Assembly: GCA_031256445.1 (NCBI GenBank)
Contig: JAIRQN010000092.1
Coordinates: 1 to 40,906, forward strand
Direction of reading: 5' to 3'
From: Treponema sp.
GTDB taxonomy: Bacteria; Spirochaetota; Spirochaetia; Treponematales; Breznakiellaceae
DNA: 40,906 nt
Of this stretch, positions 14,387-22,254 are shown piece after piece. A program made the position numbers and the translations under genes. The notes beneath the pieces were generated by a model, which was not told the origin of the DNA, made no database searches, and saw nothing but the letters and a program-made list of their open reading frames with translations. Within the stretch, counting starts at the first letter, position 1, and every line of letters starts with the position of its first letter.

Positions 14387-15063
14387 AATTCCTCCGTTTG
14401 ATATTTTTTATTGATTGTTTTTAGTATGTCATTTAACTTTAATAAACAATAAGCGGTAAAAACAAATATTCCCATTATTGAAAGAGTTTGAACGTAAAAC
14501 AAAATAACTGGTCTTTCCGCCGGATAATAATCAAATGAAAATCCGAGAAACATTTTTGAAAACATATCTCTGTCAGTAAAGGACCAAATGCCAAACAATA
14601 AAAACAGTACAGCAAGAATGCGTGTGATTATTATTATGGAGCGTTTTGCGCTGATATATTTTGTAAACATTCCCCAATGAAGCCCAAGATGAATGCCCGC
14701 TATGGGAATAAACCAATAAGCGGCGATTGTATGTATTTGCCTTATGTTAATTCCGCTTTCAAAATTTGAAAAATAAGGCTTCCAGTTGGCTTCCAATATG
14801 CCGGAAATGATCATTGCCGCCGCTGTTATTGCAAGCAATATATTAATAATTGTTATAAATATCCGGTATGAAGTATATGCGCCTTTGAACACGGCAGAGA
14901 ACCATTTGCGGTTAAAATAAACATGTACGGCAAATAAAATAAATAATGTTATGCCTATAAACATATGGTATGTTCCTCTTGCCAATCGGGGATTGTATGC
15001 CAATAACAAAAAAATGAGCATTACTGTATCTGTCACAATGCGCAGTTTTTGTTTTACTGTCAT
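14383..15063 (-). CDS. DUF4405-type cytochrome-b-like membrane protein
   Basis: 226 residues from the ATG at 15063 (MTVKQKLRIVTD); the frame is open for 35 more codons but they overlap the region after the previous gene and lack a Shine-Dalgarno sequence. There are about six helices. His residues lie within helices (GTYHMFIGITLFILFAVHVY; RQIHTIAAYWFIPIAGIHLG), spaced as for haem ligands in DUF4405 and FeS-associated cytochrome-b-like proteins. It is coupled to the exported flavodoxin, suggesting electron transfer across the membrane (inference). No stop signal is seen between it and the five-gene operon, so co-transcription is possible. Confidence 0.82.
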   Translation of the reverse strand: MTVKQKLRIVTDTVMLIFLLLAYNPRLARGTYHMFIGITLFILFAVHVYFNRKWFSAVFKGAYTSYRIFITIINILLAITAAAMIISGILEANWKPYFSNFESGINIRQIHTIAAYWFIPIAGIHLGLHWGMFTKYISAKRSIIIITRILAVLFLLFGIWSFTDRDMFSKMFLGFSFDYYPAERPVILFYVQTLSIMGIFVFTAYCLLKLNDILKTINKKYQTEEL

Positions 15064-15109
15064 AAAAACACCATGATATTTTTTTTGCAATAAATATAGA
15101 GAATATATA

Positions 15110-16852
15110 CTAACTGCCGACAACGCTCCCCAAAAACCGCTTCTGGTCTTCGGGCAAATCCAGCCCAAGAGTTCCGCCGGGATTCATGATGTTGTCGGGG
15201 TCAAAATGTTTTTTCAGCGCTTTAAAAATTTCAAACTGATTCTTGCCGATGGAACCTTCCAGCCAGGGACCGAACATTTTGCCTATGCCGTGATGATGGC
15301 TCATTGAAGCGCCTGATTTCTGGATGGCATCCAGTATTCCGGCGTGGAAAGCGCGGAACTCTTCCGGGTCTGTCATGTGCACTATAAAAATCCAGTAAAG
15401 ATTCGCGCCCTGCGGGTAAACGTGCGACATGTGCGTAAGGCAGATCGTCTTCGGTCTTGATTTGCAATAGGCGCGGACATCCCTGTGTACCTGACTCATG
15501 TTGCTCCAGCTTACGCTGCATTCCATTGTGTCGGTGATGATTCCAAAGTCGTGCATGGTGTCCCTCATGTAGGGATCGTTAAAACGCCCCTTCTCCCACG
15601 CCTTTGTCACCATACCAGTCAGGTTCATCCCGCCGTGTTTTCTGCATACCCTTGCCGTATTCTTCGCGCAGTTTTTGGAAAAACCTTTTTCGCCGTTTGT
15701 GAACCCAAGATAAAGGCACATCTCGCCTTCTTTAAAATGTTTCATTTTAAACAGATGACGCAGCGGGCTTTCGTCCACATTGTACATCTTCATCATAAGT
15801 TCCGTTTCTTCCGGATCGGAAAGGCGGAAGACCGAGGGGTATCCCGCTTCGGACTGCATAATCTCACGCGCCGCCTTCTGCCCTGTTTCCCAGTCCTTGA
15901 ACATAAAAGAAAAACGTTTAATCGTTTGCGGCGTATGGCGGAAGAAACGCAGGGAGACATGGGTTAAAACGCCGAACGTGCCTTCGCTGCCCATCATGAT
16001 CTGCCCTATATCAGGGCCTGTCGCCTTGCGCGGATAACAGTCGGTCTTTATCACGCCGGCCGGTGTCGCGTACTCCTGTCCAATCACGATGTCGGCAATT
16101 ACGCCGTAATAGGTTGAATTCTGCCCCGCGCCGCGCGTGACTACCCATCCGCCAACAGATGAGTATTCAAAGCTCTGCGGAAAATGCCCGCAGGTATACG
16201 CCCTTTTCGCGCCGAAAAGTTTAACCGCGTCATTTAAAACTTCTTCCAGTTTAGGTCCGCTCATGCCGGCCTGAACTGTTATCACCTGATCGGTTTCGTT
16301 AAAATTTATGACCTTGTTAAAACGCAGCCGCATGTCAAGCGACACGCCGCCTTTTATACATTCAACGCCCCTTGTAACGGAAGAGCCGCCGCCGTAAACA
16401 TAAACAGGGATTTTCTTTTCGGCGCAATACGCGACTATTTTTTCCACCTGCTCCCTTGTGTCGGGATAGAGAACCGCGTCAGGCGCGTTGTCTGTGCGCT
16501 TTTCGCGCAGCCGCATAATGTCGTACATCGTTTTGCCGTACGCGACAGAAAGGCGCGAATAATCATCTGTTCTGACAAATTCATCGCCGAGTATTTTTTT
16601 AAAGGCAAGAATATTCTCTTCCTTTAATTTGCAGGGAATGTTGAGTTTTACCTCGTCAAATCCCGTATTAACCTTGTAATCGGAAAAAAACTGATCGTCA
16701 AGTTCAAACTTTTCCTTTAATACCCTGTAAAGGGATTCCTTGGGCGCTTTTATCTCAAGGGGAGCGCCCCATTTAAAAATTGAACGCCAGGAGTTTTTTG
16801 GAAACTCTCCTTTAATCCATTTTGGCTCAAAATTTTTATAAGGATGTGACAT
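15110..16852 (-). CDS. FAD-binding oxidase, alkyl-DHAP synthase-like
   Basis: 580 residues from the ATG at 16852 with GAGGAG 7 nt upstream; it overlaps the kinase gene by 17 nt. It has the PCMH FAD-binding fold: YVYGGGSSVTRGVE (152-164), TRGAGQNSTYYG (239-250) and GPDIGQIMMGSEGTFGVLT (279-297). A C-terminal SHHHGIGKMFGPWLEG matches the His motif of alkyldihydroxyacetonephosphate synthase, the enzyme that swaps an acyl for an alkyl chain on DHAP in ether-lipid synthesis. Related flavoproteins (glycolate or D-lactate dehydrogenases) lack this His cluster. The operon could supply DHAP. The true substrate may differ. Confidence 0.88.
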   Translation of the reverse strand: MSHPYKNFEPKWIKGEFPKNSWRSIFKWGAPLEIKAPKESLYRVLKEKFELDDQFFSDYKVNTGFDEVKLNIPCKLKEENILAFKKILGDEFVRTDDYSRLSVAYGKTMYDIMRLREKRTDNAPDAVLYPDTREQVEKIVAYCAEKKIPVYVYGGGSSVTRGVECIKGGVSLDMRLRFNKVINFNETDQVITVQAGMSGPKLEEVLNDAVKLFGAKRAYTCGHFPQSFEYSSVGGWVVTRGAGQNSTYYGVIADIVIGQEYATPAGVIKTDCYPRKATGPDIGQIMMGSEGTFGVLTHVSLRFFRHTPQTIKRFSFMFKDWETGQKAAREIMQSEAGYPSVFRLSDPEETELMMKMYNVDESPLRHLFKMKHFKEGEMCLYLGFTNGEKGFSKNCAKNTARVCRKHGGMNLTGMVTKAWEKGRFNDPYMRDTMHDFGIITDTMECSVSWSNMSQVHRDVRAYCKSRPKTICLTHMSHVYPQGANLYWIFIVHMTDPEEFRAFHAGILDAIQKSGASMSHHHGIGKMFGPWLEGSIGKNQFEIFKALKKHFDPDNIMNPGGTLGLDLPEDQKRFLGSVVGS

Positions 16853-18404
16853 CTGCGCGCTCCTCATAAGTTTTGTATAACGGCAGCATCTTGTCAAATA
16901 TTTTGCTGAATATTTCTTCAAACAGGAATTTATATGTTTCTCGTTCTTTTGGATTTGGCAAAAATTCATCCTTGATATGCACCATCTTTTTGGCTGCTTC
17001 AAAAATATCGGCGTATACGCCGGTTGCCGCGAAAGCAACCATTGAACTTCCAAGCCCTGTAGCTTCATAAGTCTGAATCCTGTACGCGGGAAGGCCGAAC
17101 ATGTTAGCTGTAATCTGGCAGATTGTGTTGCTCTGCGAACCGCCGCCGCCCAGGAACAATTTTTCAATTTTTACCCTGCCTTTGCCCTGCTTCTGCATTG
17201 TATAAAGCCCGTCCATCAGCGCAAAGTTAATGCCCTCTATAATCGCCCTGTACAAATGAGCGCGGGTATGGTTGTCGGAAAAACCGACAATCGCGCCCTT
17301 GGATTTCGGCATGATAACGCCCGGCGTAAAATACGGCTGGAAAATGAGCCCGTCACAGCCTGCCGGAATTTGCTTCAGCATTTTTTCCAGAATCGCCTCG
17401 GGCGACACGCCGATCTCTTTCGCGCGCTCAACTTCCTTTGCCGCAAATTCTTTTTTAAACCAGGAAATTAACCAGTAACCGCGGTATACCTGCACTTCGG
17501 GATTGTAGTGCCCGTCCAACACCGCGGGGTACGCTGGAATGAACGGCAGCGGTTCCATATACTTGTTTATTGTGAATTGAATTGTCGCTGTCGTTCCAAG
17601 ATTGATAGCCGCGCTGTCAGGCTTCAGGCAGGAATTTCCAAGAGTCGCGCAGCCGATATCGGAACCGGTAGTGATAAGCGGCAGCCCTTTGGTTATTCCG
17701 CTTACGGCGGCGGCGGCTTCTGTTATATAACCAATTGTTTTACCCGGTTCAAGAAGTTCCGTCAGTTTTTCATTCTCAACATCAAAAATCGCGCGGTTTG
17801 GATCGATCTTTGTCATCCATGTCCGCGTCTTGCTGCTGAACGGAATATGCCCAATCATGTTAGCGACAGAATCCGCGAGACGCCCTGTCAGCATGTAGGT
17901 AAGGTAGCCTGACACAAAAATAAATTTATGCGTCCTCTCCCATACATCAGGTTCATTCTGCATGATCCAGTTGCACGCCGATACTTTTCTCTGCAGCTGC
18001 GCCGTGTCTTTCATGCCTGTAATCGAATAAAGAAGCGAATTTATAAACGGGAACGGTTTTTTGGCGTCAGAAGTTCTTTTATCAAGCCATACAATAAAAT
18101 CGCGTAACGGTTTACCGTCTTTGTTAACGCACAGGCAGGTGTCGCGTATTGTAGTTATCGTTACGGCGATAATATTTTTCCAGACATCCTGCGCTTCCGC
18201 TTTTATCCGGTTTGTAGTTTCACACAGTCCATTCCAGTACACTTCCGGTTTCTGTTCCGCCCAGCCGGGGTTAAGAGAATAATAAGCCTTTGGATAAACA
18301 TGGTTCACCTTGTAAATAATATTACCGGTCTTATCGACTATAATGGACCTTATGCTCTGTGTGCCGAGATCGATTGTCAGCACTAACGGGTTCGTGTTTG
18401 GCAT
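16836..18404 (-). CDS. FGGY-family carbohydrate kinase
   Basis: 522 residues. The N-terminal actin-like lobe starts LVLTIDLGTQSIRSIIVDKT. The C-terminal lobe has the adenosine-binding LFLGGGGSQSNTICQITANM. The family phosphorylates glycerol, xylulose, ribulose, gluconate and similar substrates. The company of glycerol-3-phosphate-dehydrogenase-like flavoproteins favours glycerol or another polyol, but the sequence departs from typical GlpK and I would not name it. GGAG lies 8 nt upstream of the ATG. The start lies inside the DUF1667 gene (22-nt overlap) and the stop inside the next gene. Confidence 0.9.
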   Translation of the reverse strand: MPNTNPLVLTIDLGTQSIRSIIVDKTGNIIYKVNHVYPKAYYSLNPGWAEQKPEVYWNGLCETTNRIKAEAQDVWKNIIAVTITTIRDTCLCVNKDGKPLRDFIVWLDKRTSDAKKPFPFINSLLYSITGMKDTAQLQRKVSACNWIMQNEPDVWERTHKFIFVSGYLTYMLTGRLADSVANMIGHIPFSSKTRTWMTKIDPNRAIFDVENEKLTELLEPGKTIGYITEAAAAVSGITKGLPLITTGSDIGCATLGNSCLKPDSAAINLGTTATIQFTINKYMEPLPFIPAYPAVLDGHYNPEVQVYRGYWLISWFKKEFAAKEVERAKEIGVSPEAILEKMLKQIPAGCDGLIFQPYFTPGVIMPKSKGAIVGFSDNHTRAHLYRAIIEGINFALMDGLYTMQKQGKGRVKIEKLFLGGGGSQSNTICQITANMFGLPAYRIQTYEATGLGSSMVAFAATGVYADIFEAAKKMVHIKDEFLPNPKERETYKFLFEEIFSKIFDKMLPLYKTYEERADVTSL

Positions 18405-18781
18405 ATGTTTTTCTCCTTTAAAATATTACTGGCCGCGATAATATCGCAGCCTGTTCCTGAAATACCGGCAACGACCGTTTCGCCGATACCGATTCTCTTT
18501 GTAATAATTATATCCGATAATTCGCGTATTATGTCTTTTATTTTCTGTTTCGGCACATCGCCCCTAGTTCTTACAGGCAGAACCGGCGCATCGGGAAATA
18601 CAGTCCGCACTGTGGTTGTGAGGGAGCGGACGGGCGATTTAATCTCGTTTTCAGCGAACATCGCCCCTTTTTCGCATTTGTTTCCGATGAAGTAATACGC
18701 GCCATTGTTTAAAGTAACTGAAATGCGGCAGCCTATCGGGCAGGTTATGCAGGTAATCTCTTTTTTTTGATTCGGCGTCAT
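18383..18781 (-). CDS. DUF1667 small Cys protein
   Basis: 132 residues with an N-terminal four-cysteine cluster: C11, C14 and C18 in CITCPIGC, and C36 in GNKCEKG. It may bind an Fe-S centre or zinc. DUF1667 genes commonly sit beside glycerol-3-phosphate-dehydrogenase-like FAD proteins and FAD/NAD oxidoreductases, as here. It may be a small electron-transfer subunit of that complex (inference). It overlaps both neighbours (4 nt upstream as ATGA, 22 nt downstream). Confidence 0.88.
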   Translation of the reverse strand: MTPNQKKEITCITCPIGCRISVTLNNGAYYFIGNKCEKGAMFAENEIKSPVRSLTTTVRTVFPDAPVLPVRTRGDVPKQKIKDIIRELSDIIITKRIGIGETVVAGISGTGCDIIAASNILKEKNICQTRTR

Positions 18782-20082
18782 ACTGCCTCCGTTGACGATA
18801 GAGAGAACTCAACAATGCTTGAACCTTTTATATTCAGATTTTTAAAATCCAGTTCCAGCCTTTCCATTTCCGGCGGGCGCAGACGCGGGTATATTCTTTT
18901 GAATATTTCTTTTCCGTCCAATGTGACAGTCAGAAGAGTCTTGCCCATTTCGTCTTTTGAACGGAAATAAAAAACAATCTTAACATCCGTTCCCGGATTG
19001 TAAATTCTTTCCAAATTAATAATCTGGGGGACTACATACATCAGGCTGTTATCCGCTTTAATTTGCGCGTAATTATCCTGATCCTGGGAACCGCGTACGC
19101 AGCCGGAGTCCGCCCAGCGCGCGGCGGCCCGTCCCGCTGTTTCGCCGCTTTCAGACACATAATCGACAAGATCGCTTACATGAAGCGCGTTGCCGCAGCA
19201 AAACGCTCCGTGAATCATGGTCATACAGTCCTGATCCGCTACCGGCCCTTTTGTGCGGTTATCCAGAGGTATACCGATACTTTCGGCAAGCTCATTTTCG
19301 GGGATGAGTCCGACTGAAAGTATCAGCGCGTCACACTCGATTATTTTTTCTGTGCCGGGAATTGGCGCCATATTTTCATCTACCGATGAAATTTCGACAG
19401 CGTTCAGCCGCCCTTCGCCGAAAATGCGCGTAACAGTCCTGCTCGTATGAAGCGGGATGTTGTAGTCTTCAAGGCACTGATAAACATTGCGCATAAGCCC
19501 GCTTACCGAAGGCTTTGCCTCATAAACGCCGGCGACATCCGCTCCTTCCAGCGTAAGCCGCCTCGCCATAATAAGGCCAATGTCGCCTGAGCCAAGAATA
19601 ACGCAGCGTTTCGCCGGCATCTTGCCAAGGATATTCGTGTAATACTGGGCCGTTCCCGCCGTAAAAACTCCGGCGGAATGCCTGCCGTGAATCCCTGTCT
19701 GGCGCGATGTCCGCTCCCGGCAGCCGCACGCAAGCACAAGGCTTTTGCACGTTGTTTTAAACACTCCGTCCCTGTTAACAAGCGTCAGCTCAAAACCGGT
19801 ATGCAGATTCTTGATTTTTGTGACGTATGTAAGCGCCGAAACCGCAACGCCGCTTGACCTTATCTTATTGATAAATCTGTGCGCGTACTCAGGCCCGGAA
19901 AGTTTCTCGCCAAATCTTACAAGTCCAAAACCGTCGTGTATGCACTGTTTCAGTATTCCACCCAGGCTTGCTTCCCGTTCAACAAGCAGCGTTTTAGCGC
20001 CGGCGCTGTCTGACGCAAGAGCCGCTGCAAGCCCGGCAGGGCCCGCGCCTATGACTGCTGCATCATAATTGGCGTCTATCAT
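18778..20082 (-). CDS. FAD-dependent pyridine-nucleotide-type oxidoreductase
   Basis: 434 residues from the ATG at 20082, which overlaps the previous stop as ATGA. The frame runs 20 codons further, but these are Arg-rich and encoded by the 18-bp repeat of the other gene. An N-terminal FAD fold has GAGPAGLAAAL (12-22). A second Rossmann fold near 160-180 (VILGSGDIGLIMARRL) probably binds NAD(P)H. A CGCRERT motif lies near 120. The C-terminal 90 residues form a separate beta-rich domain (MYVVPQIINLERIYNPG onward). It likely links the G3P-dehydrogenase-like protein to the NAD pool. The usable GGAG lies within the last repeat unit of the upstream gene. Confidence 0.9.
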   Translation of the reverse strand: MIDANYDAAVIGAGPAGLAAALASDSAGAKTLLVEREASLGGILKQCIHDGFGLVRFGEKLSGPEYAHRFINKIRSSGVAVSALTYVTKIKNLHTGFELTLVNRDGVFKTTCKSLVLACGCRERTSRQTGIHGRHSAGVFTAGTAQYYTNILGKMPAKRCVILGSGDIGLIMARRLTLEGADVAGVYEAKPSVSGLMRNVYQCLEDYNIPLHTSRTVTRIFGEGRLNAVEISSVDENMAPIPGTEKIIECDALILSVGLIPENELAESIGIPLDNRTKGPVADQDCMTMIHGAFCCGNALHVSDLVDYVSESGETAGRAAARWADSGCVRGSQDQDNYAQIKADNSLMYVVPQIINLERIYNPGTDVKIVFYFRSKDEMGKTLLTVTLDGKEIFKRIYPRLRPPEMERLELDFKNLNIKGSSIVEFSLSSTEAV

Positions 20083-21848
20083 ACGCCGCTCCTGCCGGAT
20101 GCGCCGCTCCTGCTGGACGCGCCACTCCCGCCGGGCGCGCATTTTTTGTTATCACATAACAATAAACTGCTGTTATCTGACATTTTCTTTACGCCGGTTA
20201 AGGGGATTTTTTTCTCCTCCGCGATAATCTGCGCGACATTTGGCCCGCAAAAGCTCCCCTGGCACCTGCCCATGCCGGGACGGACGCGGCGCTTTACGCC
20301 GTCTATTGTGTCGCACGGAACGCTTCTTCGAAGAGCAGCCAAAACTTCGCCTCGGCTTATCTCTTCGCAGCGGCAGATAATTTCGCCGTAATCCGGCTCT
20401 TTTTTAATCAGCGCGTCTCTTTTATCATTGGGCAGTTCCGCCGCGCGGACAATCGCTTTGCGTACGGGATTGAACGCCTCATTCGCGCCCGCCTGCAGCA
20501 TGTCGGCCGCCATTTTGGAAACATCGGCGGCTATGGCGGGCGCGGCGGTCAGTCCCGGAGACTGAATGCCGGCCGCGTGAATTATGTTCTTTGTAAATTT
20601 ACCGAACGAAACAATAAAATCTTCTTCGTATGTGGCGGCGCGGATACCGGTAAAATAAGTGATAATATCGCGCTCTGAAAGAAAAGGCGCGGCTTTCTTC
20701 TGCTTTGCAAAAACCGCTTTCAGGCTTTCGCTGTCAGTCGAAAAATTTTCCTTTTCGTAAGTCTCTACCGCGTTGGGACCGACAAGCAGATTGTTATCTG
20801 TCGTGTGCATTATGCCGCCGCCCTTTGAGTGTTCCTTTCTGGAAGACGATCTTTCCGAAATTTCCAATAAAGACGCGATAGTCCTGACCTGATACGCGCT
20901 TTTTTTATCCATTATTAAATTAGTTCCTCTCCTGGGATGAATGGAAAAAAATCTGTCATGCGCAAGGCGGGCTATATCCTCCGAAAAAACTCCGGCGGCG
21001 TTTATGACAAGTCTGGGAAATATCCTGCCACGGTTAGTCATAACGCTTTTAATTTCATTATTTTTAACTTCTATATCCGTTACAGCAGTGTCAAGGCAGA
21101 TCTGGGCGCCGTTATCCGCGGCATTCTCGGCGTACGCGATTGTAAGTCCGTAAGGGCATACGACGCCTGATGACGGGAAAGAAAGCGCGCATGTGATTTT
21201 ATCGTTCAGGTGCGGTTCCTTTTCAAACAGCTCTTCCCTGCTTAAATATTCAGCGGGGATTCCCATCAGCTTCCAGTACAGAAGCGAAAAAAACGCCGCC
21301 GGTTTAAACCACCATGCGGTAAAGCAAAGATACTGCCCGGAAAACCGGTAAGGCACGTCAAGCTCTTTGCATACCAAAGGATACATTTTATTACCGGCGT
21401 CGTTATACTTTTTCTTCAGCTGCCCCCTGTGAAGATCCACGCCGGGATGAATCATCCCGTCGTTACGTGACGATGTGTGGAGCGCGACATCGTGTTCCTT
21501 TTCAAGAAGCATAACGTCAAGTTTATGGCGGGTAAGCTCTCTCGCAATCGCACACCCGGTAATGCCGCCTCCGATAACAATCACGTCAGGCTTCCTGCCT
21601 TCCAGCGCGTCATCTGACACAGACGGCAGCCTCATGGGCGGCATTTTCCCGTCCGGCAGACCGGTAAACACAATATCATTTACAACGGTATATTTTTTTT
21701 TGTTAACGGACATAAGTCCGGCGCTGACTACATCGTCCCATTCATCAAGCTTGCCGGTTAAATAAAGACACCCATCCTTCAATTCTGCGCGTACATTACC
21801 GCCGAATTCCACGTCAAGTTTCCTGTTGAGCCTGGATATGAGCGACAT
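20079..21848 (-). CDS. Glycerol-3-phosphate-dehydrogenase-like FAD protein with BFD iron-sulfur domain
   Basis: 589 residues. The first 80 form an extra domain with a BON-like pattern (VRAELKDGCLYLTGKLDEWD). Then comes a DAO/GlpA-type FAD domain with VIVIGGGITGCAIARE (89-104) and LHTSSRNDGMIHPG. Near residues 485-540 is a BFD-like [2Fe-2S] domain with CRCEEISRGEVLAA and GMGRCQGSFCGP. It should oxidise a sn-glycerol-3-phosphate-like substrate and pass electrons on through Fe-S. The last 18 residues (GGSGASSRSGASGRSGV) are encoded by an 18-bp tandem repeat. It is the first gene of the operon. No Shine-Dalgarno sequence is present, and the -10 box ends 7 nt before the ATG. Confidence 0.9.
   Translation of the reverse strand: MSLISRLNRKLDVEFGGNVRAELKDGCLYLTGKLDEWDDVVSAGLMSVNKKKYTVVNDIVFTGLPDGKMPPMRLPSVSDDALEGRKPDVIVIGGGITGCAIARELTRHKLDVMLLEKEHDVALHTSSRNDGMIHPGVDLHRGQLKKKYNDAGNKMYPLVCKELDVPYRFSGQYLCFTAWWFKPAAFFSLLYWKLMGIPAEYLSREELFEKEPHLNDKITCALSFPSSGVVCPYGLTIAYAENAADNGAQICLDTAVTDIEVKNNEIKSVMTNRGRIFPRLVINAAGVFSEDIARLAHDRFFSIHPRRGTNLIMDKKSAYQVRTIASLLEISERSSSRKEHSKGGGIMHTTDNNLLVGPNAVETYEKENFSTDSESLKAVFAKQKKAAPFLSERDIITYFTGIRAATYEEDFIVSFGKFTKNIIHAAGIQSPGLTAAPAIAADVSKMAADMLQAGANEAFNPVRKAIVRAAELPNDKRDALIKKEPDYGEIICRCEEISRGEVLAALRRSVPCDTIDGVKRRVRPGMGRCQGSFCGPNVAQIIAEEKKIPLTGVKKMSDNSSLLLCDNKKCAPGGSGASSRSGASGRSGV
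20088..20141 (+). repeat. 18-bp in-frame tandem repeat at a gene junction
   Basis: Three 18-bp units (20088-20105, 20106-20123, 20124-20141), the first GCTCCTGCCGGATGCGCC. They encode the Gly/Ser/Arg tail of the 20079-21848 protein. On the coding strand the last-transcribed unit contains GCAGGAGC, whose GGAG lies 8 nt before the next gene's ATG, so the repeat appears to supply that gene's ribosome site. Confidence 0.65.
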
Positions 21849-21855
21849 ATTTTTA

Positions 21856-21884
21856 AATATAACATATGGTTTAAGGAGAGTAAA
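21856..21884 (-). promoter_or_regulatory. Promoter of the five-gene FAD/kinase operon
   Basis: On the minus strand TTTACT (21879-21884) and TATATT (21856-21861) are 17 nt apart. Only 7 nt separate the -10 box from the ATG at 21848, so the transcript would be leaderless or nearly so. Confidence 0.5.
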
Positions 21885-21903
21885 CTATTTTAAAATAATT
21901 AAT

Positions 21904-21951
21904 AATGGAGCTGAATGATTCTGTGAAAAACAGGGAATATCCGGCTCCATT
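21904..21951 (-). terminator. Probable terminator of the 21962-22171 gene
   Basis: The 8-bp arms AATGGAGC and GCTCCATT enclose 32 nt that contain an inner CTGT/ACAG stem. The minus strand continues into AT-rich ATTAATTATTTT. It lies just after the small gene. Confidence 0.45.
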
Positions 21952-21961
21952 AAATCAATTG

Positions 21962-22171
21962 TCAGTCATATTCAGCTAAAGTCGTGATTGCCTGAGCCCA
22001 CCTGACATACTTGAGATTGGCCAGGTCTTTAACTGTTTTGACATTAAAAGCCTCTTTCAGCTTTACAGCATCGCCTTCACTGACTCCCTGAAGAGCTGAA
22101 ACAGGGGCATCCGCGACTTCCTTGAAGGACTTTTTTTCATACGCCTTGTCTAAAATCTTGTTAATTTCCAT
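21962..22171 (-). CDS. Small helix-hairpin-helix-like protein
   Basis: 69 residues, all helical. The segment ALQGVSEGDAVKLKEAFNVK followed by TVKDLANLKYVRWAQAI has the LxGVxxxxAxxLxxAFxVxTVxDLA pattern of helix-hairpin-helix or SAM-like mini-domains. These can bind DNA or act as small assembly modules; the function is unknown. It starts at ATG with AGGAG 9 nt upstream. It is flanked by its own terminator and by about 80 nt of non-coding DNA, so it is probably monocistronic. Confidence 0.82.
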   Translation of the reverse strand: MEINKILDKAYEKKSFKEVADAPVSALQGVSEGDAVKLKEAFNVKTVKDLANLKYVRWAQAITTLAEYD

Positions 22172-22254
22172 AATTAACGCTCCTAAAATTGAATATAAAA
22201 CACATTATATCAGTATTATAAGATTTTGACAAGTATTTTATATAAATTTGCCGA

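Noticed and set aside
21905-21979. 24-codon plus-strand frame after a GGAGAG
   Set aside because: It lies in the terminator hairpin and the 3' end of the 21962-22171 gene; protein-like features are lacking.
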